Shown: piece after piece, positions 53,140-60,928 of the stretch | Position numbering within the stretch: position 1 is the first letter of the stretch | How the letters are laid out: each line of letters begins with the position of its first letter | NCBI GenBank assembly: GCA_037965595.1 | Contig: CP150183.1 | Span: 434,001 to 498,000 of the forward strand | Length of the DNA stretch: 64,000 nucleotides | Direction: 5' to 3' | Source: Alkalihalobacillus sp. FSL W8-0930 | GTDB lineage: Bacteria > Bacillota > Bacilli > Bacillales > Bacillaceae_D | Notes under the pieces: generated by a model | The model's input: the letters and a program-made list of their open reading frames with translations, nothing else | Told to the model about the DNA's origin: nothing | Database searches by the model: none | Program-made: the position numbers and the translations under genes

Positions 53140-54255
53140 CTATTCCTCAAAAGGTACCCAGCCACGGGCATTCATAATTAAATTCCAAAGTGGTTCTGGC
53201 AGTGTATAGGTTTCTTTTTTGCTAATCTTGATTACTGTTTGGATGTTGGCTTCTTCGCCGTTCTTCACCATGTTCACCCAGTTAGGCTCGATGAGTAGCT
53301 CTCTTCCCATGGCTACAAAGTCCATGCCTTCGTCTTCTAGTACAGCTACTGCTTGAGCGGGTGTATGGACAGAACCAACACCAACGAGCGGTATTTGTTC
53401 CCCAATGCGTTCTTTAATGAGGCTAAGTCTGCTTCTTGTTTCATCTGCACCTCTGCGTGCTTTTGAATGAGCTTCCATGAGAGAGACATGGAGATAATCA
53501 AGTTCTTTTTGTGCGAGCGCATCAACAAGTACAAAGGTATCCTCCATTGTTAAACCAGGTGTTTCCGGTTCCTCAGGAGAAAAACGATAGCCTACTAAAA
53601 AGCTCTCCGCGTTTGCTTTAGCTACTTCGTCTTTCACTGCATCAACAATAGCTAAAGGGAAAGCCAGTCGATCGGATGCGGACTCGCCGCCCCACGCATC
53701 TGTTCGTTTATTTGTATGGGGTGAAAAGAATTGTTGAATTAAGTAGCCATTGGCACCGTGGATTTCTACCCCGTCAAATCCTGCTTTAATGGCTCTTGTT
53801 GTTGCTGCCGCAAATCCTGCGATGATTTCTTTCACCTCTGCATCCGTTAGGCCACGAACCCCCTTTTCAGGAATATCGCTTGCACTTAATACATCTCCAT
53901 TGGGTACTAGATCTGTTGGACATTGCAAGCCACCGTGATGAATTTGAATCACAGCCTTTGCGCCTTTTGCATGAATCGTCTCAGCAAGTCTTTTAAGCCC
54001 AGGGATGTGTGCATCATCATAGATACCTGGCTGACCTGGAAATGCCTTCCCGTTTTCGTGAACATTGGCACAGGCTGTTATGACGATTCCTGGACCATCC
54101 GAACGTACAGAAATATAAGGAAGCTCTTGCTCTGCAATCGTTCCGTCATCATTTGAACTATAATGTGTCATCGGTGCAACCATGATTCTGTTCTCTGTTT
54201 GTACACCGCTTTTGAATGTAAATGGTTCAAAAAGAGGTTGATAAGCTGATTTCAT
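53140..54255 (-). CDS. NADH-dependent flavin oxidoreductase, old yellow enzyme family (YqiG-like)
   Basis: 371-aa FMN-binding TIM-barrel reductase closely resembling B. subtilis YqiG. Motifs: NRIMVAPMTHYSSNDDGTIA near 22, GKAFPGQPGIYDD near 69, IQIHHGGLQCP near 101 (His pair for substrate), DGVEIHGANGYLIQQFFSP near 160 and VAMGRELLIEPNW near 326. It reduces activated C=C bonds; natural substrate unknown. ATG 54255 (9 nt after AAGG) is preferred over ATG 54264. Confidence 0.92.
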   Translation of the reverse strand: MKSAYQPLFEPFTFKSGVQTENRIMVAPMTHYSSNDDGTIAEQELPYISVRSDGPGIVITACANVHENGKAFPGQPGIYDDAHIPGLKRLAETIHAKGAKAVIQIHHGGLQCPTDLVPNGDVLSASDIPEKGVRGLTDAEVKEIIAGFAAATTRAIKAGFDGVEIHGANGYLIQQFFSPHTNKRTDAWGGESASDRLAFPLAIVDAVKDEVAKANAESFLVGYRFSPEEPETPGLTMEDTFVLVDALAQKELDYLHVSLMEAHSKARRGADETRSRLSLIKERIGEQIPLVGVGSVHTPAQAVAVLEDEGMDFVAMGRELLIEPNWVNMVKNGEEANIQTVIKISKKETYTLPEPLWNLIMNARGWVPFEE

Positions 54256-54482
54256 CTTCAACATCCTTCTTTCATTAGTTATATGGGTTTCTTGATCAGT
54301 TTAGGTGGTTAACCGATTCTCTGCAAAGTATCTGCTCATGTTCGGATATATGACAGTATATTTGCTTTTTTTCTTGAAATCCTTCATCTATCGAGGGCAT
54401 TTGCATAGGATAAAGCACCTGAATATCTGTCATGACTATAGAAATCAAACGATACAAGCATCGAACTGGGAGGTGAACGCAC

Positions 54483-55277
54483 GTGAAATTACGTATTCAA
54501 GAGTTGGGAAATTCATTTCATAAGGATGGCCAGATCACAGAGGTATTAAAACCGGTCAACCTGCAAATAGAGAAAGGCAAGTTTGTCAGCGTACTTGGTC
54601 CGAGTGGATGTGGGAAATCTACACTTTTTAATATCATTGCAGGACTGACCACACCAACGTCCGGTGATGTGCTAGTTGATGGCCAAAGTATTCTCAACAA
54701 AAGCGGTCAGGTCGGTTACATGCTTCAGAAAGATCTACTTCTGCCGTGGCGTACGATTATCCAAAATGTCATTCTCGGACTTGAATTAAAAGGAATGAAG
54801 AAAAAAGAAGCGATTCAAGAAGCACAACCTCTTCTTGAACGCTACGGGTTAAAAGGATTTGAGAACCATTTTCCGAGTGAATTGTCAGGTGGAATGAGAC
54901 AACGGGCGGCTTTATTACGAACGTTCTTGTACGATGCTGACATCATGCTATTAGACGAACCGTTTGCAGCGCTTGATGCTCAGACAAAAGGTCAAATGCA
55001 GTCCTGGCTCCTTAAAATGTGGGCTGATGTGGAGAAAACAATCATGTTTGTCACACATGATATTGATGAGGCTATTTTTCTATCAGATACGATCTATGTT
55101 CTATCTGCAAGACCAGGATCCATTAAAGCAGTGATTGACGTTGAGCTTGAGCGTCCCCGCCACAGAGAAGATCTACTAACGGATGAATTTCTAGAGATGA
55201 AACGAACACTCTATCATCTACTCTCGCAAGAAGAAAAGGAGGGACAGTCTATTGAACGCGGTAAACAATCAGAATAA
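54483..55277 (+). CDS. ABC transporter ATP-binding protein (SsuB/TauB type)
   Basis: 264-aa ATPase: Walker A GPSGCGKST near residues 40-48, Q-loop YMLQKDLLLPWRT, signature LSGGMRQRAALLRTF near 138, Walker B IMLLDEPFAALD near 160 and H-loop MFVTHDIDEAIFLSD. This is the nitrate/sulfonate/taurine/HMP importer class. GTG start with GGAGGTG upstream. The permease begins inside its 3' end (26-bp overlap). Confidence 0.92.
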   Translation: MKLRIQELGNSFHKDGQITEVLKPVNLQIEKGKFVSVLGPSGCGKSTLFNIIAGLTTPTSGDVLVDGQSILNKSGQVGYMLQKDLLLPWRTIIQNVILGLELKGMKKKEAIQEAQPLLERYGLKGFENHFPSELSGGMRQRAALLRTFLYDADIMLLDEPFAALDAQTKGQMQSWLLKMWADVEKTIMFVTHDIDEAIFLSDTIYVLSARPGSIKAVIDVELERPRHREDLLTDEFLEMKRTLYHLLSQEEKEGQSIERGKQSE

Positions 55278-56073
55278 AAAGGCGGGTGAAGGACAGGAAG
55301 GATCGGGCAAGTGGTTCTCGTTTTATACCATACTAGGACGATGTCTAGTTGGCATCCTTTTGATAGCTGGCTGGGAGCTAGGTGTTCGTTTCGGTTTAGT
55401 TGATTCATATTACTGGAGTTCACCTACGGTTATCTTAGAAAAAGGCTGGTTCCAATTAACGGAAAGCACATTGATTCAAGATCTGCTGTTCACATCTGGG
55501 GCTACTATCTATGGATTTGTACTTGGCACAGTTATTGGAGCAATGATTGGTCTTTCCTTCTGGTGGTCAAAATTGTATGCGGCGATTAGTGAGCCATACT
55601 TAGTTGCCTTTAATGCCATTCCAAAATTAGCACTGGCTCCCGTTCTTGTAATTTTAATCGGTATAGGGTTCTCCTCAAAGGTCGTACTCGCTTTTAGTAT
55701 GACGGTGATTGTAACAGCACTTGCCGCGTATAGCGGCGTGAAACAGATCGATCCGGACATGGAGAAGCTACTATATACGCTAGGGGCGAAAAGGCGACAT
55801 GTTTTTTCAAAGGTAGTTATTCCTTCTTCCTTGCCTTGGATTATTAGTAGCCTGCGGATTAATATTGCGCTTGCTCTGGCCGGAACGATTGTCGGTGAAT
55901 TTATTGCATCTAGAGAAGGAATTGGCCGCATGATCCTATATGCAGGGCAAATCCTCGATATCGATTTGGTTTGGGTTGGTGTAACGGTGCTTTCACTACT
56001 GGCCTTATTTATGTATTGGTTTGTCGGACTAATTGAACGATGGCTACTTAAAAAAATTGGGCAAAAAGCTTAA
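55252..56073 (+). CDS. ABC transporter permease (SsuC/TauC type)
   Basis: 273-aa permease of the BPD_transp_1 family with about six helices and an EAA-like loop (LLYTLGAKRRHVFSKVVIPS) near 173-192. TTG start at 55252 with GGAGGG 8 nt before, inside the ATPase gene, so translation is coupled. N-terminal ~20 residues are polar (Asn/Lys/Gly). Partners with the ATPase and NMT1-type binding protein. Confidence 0.9.
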   Translation: MNAVNNQNKKAGEGQEGSGKWFSFYTILGRCLVGILLIAGWELGVRFGLVDSYYWSSPTVILEKGWFQLTESTLIQDLLFTSGATIYGFVLGTVIGAMIGLSFWWSKLYAAISEPYLVAFNAIPKLALAPVLVILIGIGFSSKVVLAFSMTVIVTALAAYSGVKQIDPDMEKLLYTLGAKRRHVFSKVVIPSSLPWIISSLRINIALALAGTIVGEFIASREGIGRMILYAGQILDIDLVWVGVTVLSLLALFMYWFVGLIERWLLKKIGQKA

Positions 56074-56088
56074 GGGGGTATGGAACCG

Positions 56089-57102
56089 ATGCGAATCCAA
56101 TCATTTAAAACAAAAGCAACGATTGTATTAATGGCTGTGTCTGGATTACTACTTGCTAGCTGTAGTGGGAGTAATGAAGCTGAACTCGAGAAGGTATCGA
56201 TTGCTGAGCCGGCACATCTTACTGGATATTTACCATTATATATTGCGATTCAGGAAGGGTACTTTAAAGAAGAAGGTCTCGATGTAGAAATGGTTACAGC
56301 TGCTGGAGGAGCTCATGTTACATCACTTGTCAGCGGAGAGGTATGGGGGAACATTGCTGGACCTGACTCAAATGAGCTTGCAAATGATGGGAGTAGTGAT
56401 CCAATTGTCGCCGTAGCAAACGTTGTGAACCGGGCGAATGTCTATTTAATGGCTGAAAAAGGAACACAGCCTGCTGGAGATAGTGATGAGGACCTTGCTG
56501 CTTTTATTATGGGGAAAAATATTGCCGCAAGCAGATACGGAGGAAGTCCAAATCTGTTAACACGATCACTATTCATCGATCTTGGCATTGATCTGGAGAA
56601 CGACGTAACACTTGAGGAGCCGGCGGATGTAACGGCGGTTATTGCTTTAGTTGAACAAGGAAAGTCTCAAATAGCTAATGGAGCAGAGCCGACGATTGCT
56701 GAAGGAATCAACAAAGGTATCTGGGAAGAGCCGTTCTTTGGATTTCCTTCACTCGGAGATTACCCTTACTCTGTAATCAGTGTAAAGCAATCAACGATTG
56801 ACGATGACCCAGAACAGGTTCAAGGCTTTGTTCGAGCAATCTTACGTGGACTCGAAACCGTATACGAAGACCCGGAGCTTGCTGAAGAAGTACTACGGAA
56901 AGAATTCCCGACACTTAGCGACGAACAAGTAGAAGCCACACAAGCCAGAGCATACGCGGATGAGCATTGGAGCAAAGACGGAATCATCACAGAAGAAGCA
57001 CTAGCCAAAACAATGGATATCCTAAAGAAAACAGGCATCTACGACCAACCATACTCCTACGAGAAAATGGTGGATATGCAGTTTGTTGAAAAGAATGAAT
57101 AA
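56089..57102 (+). CDS. NMT1/THI5-like substrate-binding lipoprotein
   Basis: 337-aa binding protein of the SsuA/NMT1 fold. Lipobox LLASC (Cys near residue 24), then IAEPAHLTGYLPLYIAIQEGYFKEEGLDVEMV, the usual family opening. Candidate substrates are sulfonates, pyrimidine thiamin precursors or other small anions; no metabolic gene next to it decides between them, and I recognised no TPP riboswitch upstream. ATG 56089 is favoured (10 nt after AGGGGG); ATG 56080 is too close to it. Confidence 0.9.
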   Translation: MRIQSFKTKATIVLMAVSGLLLASCSGSNEAELEKVSIAEPAHLTGYLPLYIAIQEGYFKEEGLDVEMVTAAGGAHVTSLVSGEVWGNIAGPDSNELANDGSSDPIVAVANVVNRANVYLMAEKGTQPAGDSDEDLAAFIMGKNIAASRYGGSPNLLTRSLFIDLGIDLENDVTLEEPADVTAVIALVEQGKSQIANGAEPTIAEGINKGIWEEPFFGFPSLGDYPYSVISVKQSTIDDDPEQVQGFVRAILRGLETVYEDPELAEEVLRKEFPTLSDEQVEATQARAYADEHWSKDGIITEEALAKTMDILKKTGIYDQPYSYEKMVDMQFVEKNE

Positions 57103-57128
57103 CTAAGAATTTAACTTTGGAATAAACA

Positions 57129-57242
57129 TTGGCAAATGGTTCTATAACTGAATCATTTGCCATTTGTGGTTTTTAAATTAAACAAGCGGAATGAGAATCC
57201 GAGACTCCTACAGAAAATTACGCGGTGAAGACTCTGTAGCGG
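57129..57242. repeat. MITE-like dispersed repeat, copy C (3'-truncated)
   Basis: A decayed hairpin (TTGGCAAATGGTTC ... GAATCATTTGCCA) followed by AACAAGCGGAATGAGAATCCGAG-ACTCCTAC and CGCGGTGAAGACTCTGTAGCGG, matching the first half of copy A (25973-26222). Both termini are lost or unrecognisable. It sits just after the ABC operon. Confidence 0.7.
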
Positions 57243-57310
57243 ATAAGTTGCTCAGATATATTTTTAATGCCTATTCTAGGACAAGCTATTCTACAAAAAA
57301 GTTGTTTACT

Positions 57311-57333
57311 AATGTTCGTTTTTGTTCGATAAT
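57311..57333 (+). promoter_or_regulatory. Operator-like direct repeats at the DeoR-gene promoter
   Basis: GTTCG at 57314-57318 and GTTCGA at 57324-57329, 10 bp apart, overlapping a minus-10-like GATAAT (57328-57333). On the other strand these read TCGAAC/CGAAC repeats, the same motif found at uxaC (58174). Confidence 0.55.
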
Positions 57334-57366
57334 AGAAATAGAACGTCCGTTAAAAGGAGAATACAC

Positions 57367-58125
57367 ATGTTGTCATTAGAACGTCACGAAAAGCTATTAG
57401 CATACCTCGATAAGCATAAAGCACTCAAGGTATCTGTAGTTAGTGAACTACTTAACGTCACTGAAAAAACCATTCGTTTAGATCTAGAAGAACTAGAAAA
57501 ACGCCACTTACTGCAACGGGTACATGGCGGTGCGGTCATTCGCCAAGACCAAAAACGACTATTCCCTGAAAAGGAACGTCAGTCGAGTCACCAAAATAAA
57601 AAGGCCGATATTGCCAAAGCTGCACTAAAAACAATTGAACCAAATGAAGTGATCCTGTTAGACGGAGGCAGTACCACCTATGCACTTGCAGAGCTATTAG
57701 GTGAGTTTCCACTAGCTGTCATTACAAATGATATTGAGATCGCTCATGTACTCTATGCAAAAGAAAACATTCAATTGACAATGCTAGGTGGAACACAGCT
57801 TGGAGCGACCACTTCCTTGTTCGGAAACCAGACCATTGAAGCCTTATCCCATCTCTATGTTAGTCGATTATTTCTTGGGACAACGGGTGTATCCATTCAT
57901 CAAGGACTAACTGTACTTAATAGCTTTCACTATGATTGGAAGAGTACAGTGATCAAACGGGCGAGACATGTCACACTACTTGCCGACTCAACCAAGTTTG
58001 AGCAAACAGGCTTGATGACGTTTGCGACGCTTGATCAATTAGATCAGATTATAACGGATTCTGATCTGGATGAATCGATCTACCAGGCATTTAAAGAGCG
58101 CGTACCTCAAATCGAGTTAGCTTAA
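57367..58125 (+). CDS. DeoR/GlpR-family regulator of hexuronate genes
   Basis: 252-aa repressor: N-terminal DeoR helix-turn-helix (VSVVSELLNVTEKTIRLDLE, about residues 19-38) and a C-terminal phosphosugar-sensing domain of the ribose-5-phosphate-isomerase fold (LLDGGSTTYALAE near 97, and VTLLADSTKF near 200). ATG 57367 follows AAAAGGAG. It precedes uxaC, and its own promoter and the uxaC promoter share phased TCGAAC repeats, so it is the probable repressor of the uxa genes. The effector is presumably a pathway intermediate. Confidence 0.9.
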   Translation: MLSLERHEKLLAYLDKHKALKVSVVSELLNVTEKTIRLDLEELEKRHLLQRVHGGAVIRQDQKRLFPEKERQSSHQNKKADIAKAALKTIEPNEVILLDGGSTTYALAELLGEFPLAVITNDIEIAHVLYAKENIQLTMLGGTQLGATTSLFGNQTIEALSHLYVSRLFLGTTGVSIHQGLTVLNSFHYDWKSTVIKRARHVTLLADSTKFEQTGLMTFATLDQLDQIITDSDLDESIYQAFKERVPQIELA

Positions 58126-58135
58126 AATGAAAGCA

Positions 58136-58189
58136 TTGTAGTGTAAGCGCCAACATGATATAATCAAACCAAATCGAACGGATTCGAAC
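58136..58189 (+). promoter_or_regulatory. uxaC promoter with cre site and TCGAAC operator
   Basis: TTGTAG (58136-58141), 17 bp, TATAAT (58159-58164) with extended TG. A cre-like sequence TGTAAGCGCCAACA (58142-58155; one mismatch to TGWAARCGYTWNCW) fills the spacer, predicting CcpA repression. TCGAAC repeats at 58174-58179 and 58184-58189, just after the start point, match those at the DeoR gene. Confidence 0.75.
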
Positions 58190-58243
58190 AATTGTAATCT
58201 ATAAATCTTCGAAATGCGTTCAACCTTTGAAGGAGAGATACTG

Positions 58244-59662
58244 ATGATTACCACTGGTAAAGCGTTCATTCACGATGACTTTCTACTATCTAACGAGCCA
58301 GCTAAGAGGCTCTACCATGAATTTGCAAAAAATCAACCAATCTTAGATTATCACTGCCACGTATCTCCACACGAAATTGCTGATGATCGTCGTTATAACA
58401 ATATTGCAGAAGTCTGGTTACACGGGGATCACTATAAATGGCGGGGCATGCGTGCTCTAGGAATTGATGAAGCCTATATCACGGGTGAAAAGAGTGACAA
58501 AGAGAAGTTTCTAAAGTGGGCTCAAGCAGTGCCTAATACTATCGGGAATCCCCTTTATCATTGGACGCATCTGGAACTAAAGCGCTACTTTGGGGTTGAT
58601 GAGCTCTTAAATGAACAGTCTGCAGAGCGTATCTGGACTCAAGTAAATGAACGTTTGCAGGATTCAAATATGAGTACACGTGGCATTATCAACCAGTCAA
58701 ACGTAAGTGTGATCTGTACTACAGATGATCCGATAGATTCCTTAGAGTCACACAAAAAGTTGGCCGCAGAGAACGGAGACTTTAAAACGGCAGTCTACCC
58801 TGCTTTCCGTCCGGATAAAGTTTTAGCCATCAATACTGACTTGTTTAAAGGGTATGTCGAGAAACTAGGAGCAGCAAGTGATTTAGACATTAGTTCGTAT
58901 CAGGATCTACTTAATGCACTAGAGAAAAGAGCAAATGTCTTCCATGAAGCGGGCTGCCGTTTATCTGACCATGGAATTGATACGATTCCGTACACAAGTA
59001 CATCAGAATCGGAAGCAGGAGCTGTTTTCCAGAAAGCATTAAACGGAGAAAGCGTAACGCCTGAGGAAGAGCTTTCTTATCAAGCATACACGATGCAATT
59101 CCTTGGTCGTCTTTATCACAAATTAAACTGGACGATGCAGCTACATTTAGGTGCCGCAAGAAATAATAATACGCGCATGTTTAATCAACTTGGTCCGGAT
59201 ACTGGATTTGATTCCATGGGTGATGCACCAATGGCTGTTTCCCTTAATGGATTCTTAAATGAACTTGAAAAAACAGATCAGTTACCTAAATCGATCATCT
59301 ATACAGTGAACCCTATTTATAATGAAGTCATTGCATCAGCTATTGGCAACTTCCAATCTAGTGGAGCACAAGGCAAGATTCAATTTGGGTCTGGCTGGTG
59401 GTTCAACGATCAGAAGGAAGGTATGCTTAAGCAGCTTAAGGACCTTTCAAGCATTGGAATCTTAAGCACGTTTGTAGGAATGTTAACAGATTCAAGAAGT
59501 TTCCTTTCTTACACAAGACACGAATATTTCCGTCGTGTGCTATGTGACTTAGTTGGAAGCTGGATTGCGGCAGGAGAAGCACCTGAGGATTATGAGTGGA
59601 TTGGAGCAATGATTGAAAACATCTGCTACAACAATGCTGAGCGTTACTTTGAATTAGGGTAA
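58244..59662 (+). CDS. uxaC: Glucuronate/galacturonate isomerase
   Basis: 472-aa uronate isomerase converting D-galacturonate to D-tagaturonate (and D-glucuronate to D-fructuronate). The amidohydrolase-fold metal motif DYHCHVSPHEIADD near residue 35, the EVWLHGDHYKWRGMRALGI block and the C-terminal SFLSYTRHEYFRRVLCDLVG are diagnostic. ATG 58244 with GAAGGAGA 8 nt upstream is used, not the frame from 58214. First step of the intracellular pathway completed by uxaB and uxaA 1.3 kb downstream. Confidence 0.95.
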   Translation: MITTGKAFIHDDFLLSNEPAKRLYHEFAKNQPILDYHCHVSPHEIADDRRYNNIAEVWLHGDHYKWRGMRALGIDEAYITGEKSDKEKFLKWAQAVPNTIGNPLYHWTHLELKRYFGVDELLNEQSAERIWTQVNERLQDSNMSTRGIINQSNVSVICTTDDPIDSLESHKKLAAENGDFKTAVYPAFRPDKVLAINTDLFKGYVEKLGAASDLDISSYQDLLNALEKRANVFHEAGCRLSDHGIDTIPYTSTSESEAGAVFQKALNGESVTPEEELSYQAYTMQFLGRLYHKLNWTMQLHLGAARNNNTRMFNQLGPDTGFDSMGDAPMAVSLNGFLNELEKTDQLPKSIIYTVNPIYNEVIASAIGNFQSSGAQGKIQFGSGWWFNDQKEGMLKQLKDLSSIGILSTFVGMLTDSRSFLSYTRHEYFRRVLCDLVGSWIAAGEAPEDYEWIGAMIENICYNNAERYFELG

Positions 59663-59670
59663 GTGAAGAA

Positions 59671-59706
59671 AAAGGTCTGCCACATAAGAATGACAGACCT
59701 TTTTTT
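59671..59706. terminator. Terminator between uxaC and convergent pectate lyase gene
   Basis: AAAGGTCTG (59671-59679) with CAGACCTTT (59694-59702), then T run. Only 4 nt before the lyase stop codon, so it may serve both strands. Confidence 0.82.
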
Positions 59707-59710
59707 GAAT

Positions 59711-60721
59711 CTATTTGTTAAGTACACGCTCTGGCCAGTTACCAGCCCAAGCATATCCGTACCGTCTTTCTTGTTCAATCTCCATGATTTTGTGACGAAT
59801 AATACCGTCTCTACCAGAGAAAATAGGGCGATTTGTACCAATCTCGTAGAATCTATACCATGTCTGTGCACCTTGTTCATTAAAGAAGTGAGGTTCTACT
59901 CTTCTTTCATATCTCGTATTCTTTACTTTTGCCTTTTCAAACCATCTTAGTGCGTTGTTAACCGCATTTTTCACTTCAGGTGTTTGGTCAGGTCGTGATT
60001 GAAGCCACTCAACGACACCGACTGATTCGTCGGCAGAGATTGATACATGTTCGTAAGCTCTACCAGGCATAGGTTCATAGGTTTCAGGATGGTGCTGCTG
60101 GCCCCATGCAGTTGGTTTTCCTTGAGCAACAATTTGAGACTTGAGAATGTAATCTAGTCCAAGATCAATGGCGTCAAAGAGATCAGCGCGTAGCTCATCA
60201 CTTCCAAAGTCACCATCAAACGGTGCTTCTTGATTAGCGATTTGCTCCATGACTTCAAGGACATTGATCATCGCCTGGTCATTAAACGTTACGTAGTTTG
60301 AATACCAAACGTTATCAGATGGGCCAGTCCCACGTTCGGGATAGACTTGAGTGATTCCACCACTTTCATATTGAAGCTTAAACAAAAAGTCAATCGCTGC
60401 GTTAGCACTGTCTAGGAAACGCTGATCGCCAGTTAGTTGATACGCCTCGGCAACCACTAACAACTCAGAGACTGTTGCATCATTATCAACTGTTCCAAGT
60501 TCTTGTCCATTAGATATCCAAACCGATCGTGGCTCACTACCATCCCAATCGCGAGTGTAGATATGAGGTGAATCTTTTGTCCAGCCTCCGTGCTCCATTT
60601 GCCAAGTTAATAGGTGTTCAGCTTGAGTCACTACATCGTTTGCTTTCGCATTGGAGGGAGTAAACAATCCGAGCAAAATAACCAGTACAAAAATAGGGGA
60701 GAGGAATTTAATTTTTTTCAA
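59711..60721 (-). CDS. Secreted pectate lyase, PL10 family
   Basis: 336-aa exported pectate lyase of polysaccharide lyase family 10 (PelA/Pel-15E type), cutting polygalacturonate by beta-elimination with calcium. Signal peptide about residues 1-27 (KFLSPIFVLVILLGLF, ANA-type cleavage). Family motifs: AEHLLTWQMEHGGWTKD near 33, TVDNDATVSELL near 78, FNDQAMINVLEVM near 147 and PTAWGQQHHPETYEPMPGRAYEH near 200. TTG 60721 has GGAG 8 nt upstream; GTG 60730 lies against it. It is inserted in opposite direction between uxaC and uxaA and carries a perfect cre site. Confidence 0.93.
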   Translation of the reverse strand: MKKIKFLSPIFVLVILLGLFTPSNAKANDVVTQAEHLLTWQMEHGGWTKDSPHIYTRDWDGSEPRSVWISNGQELGTVDNDATVSELLVVAEAYQLTGDQRFLDSANAAIDFLFKLQYESGGITQVYPERGTGPSDNVWYSNYVTFNDQAMINVLEVMEQIANQEAPFDGDFGSDELRADLFDAIDLGLDYILKSQIVAQGKPTAWGQQHHPETYEPMPGRAYEHVSISADESVGVVEWLQSRPDQTPEVKNAVNNALRWFEKAKVKNTRYERRVEPHFFNEQGAQTWYRFYEIGTNRPIFSGRDGIIRHKIMEIEQERRYGYAWAGNWPERVLNK

Positions 60722-60805
60722 CAGGGTCACTCCATTCTTCTTTTTTGTTGGTATGAAACAAATCTACCGTTTCCCTCCTTTAGTATTGATATAATATAGA
60801 TTAAT

Positions 60806-60819
60806 AGTAAGCGCTTTCA
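60806..60819 (-). promoter_or_regulatory. cre site of pectate lyase gene
   Basis: On the minus strand TGAAAGCGCTTACT, a full match to the CcpA consensus TGWAARCGYTWNCW, about 85 bp before the lyase start. Predicts glucose repression. Confidence 0.8.
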
Positions 60820-60928
60820 TAAATCAATCATAATGTCGTAAAACGATTCCATTCAAGTGAAATGTGCGTAATTTTGTCAGAAAAAACTTGGGAAAATTCA
60901 GATCATATGTTGAAAGGGGTAATAAGAG

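Noticed and set aside
54265-54482. TPP riboswitch ahead of the NMT1-type ABC operon
   Set aside because: No CTGAGA or ACCTGATCTGG-type thi-box segments are present.
54305-54523. 72-aa frame upstream of the ABC ATPase gene
   Set aside because: Overlaps the true start and ribosome binding site of the ATPase gene and lacks its own.
55509-55931. 140-aa minus-strand frame inside the ABC permease gene
   Set aside because: Antisense shadow; no ribosome binding site or family resemblance.
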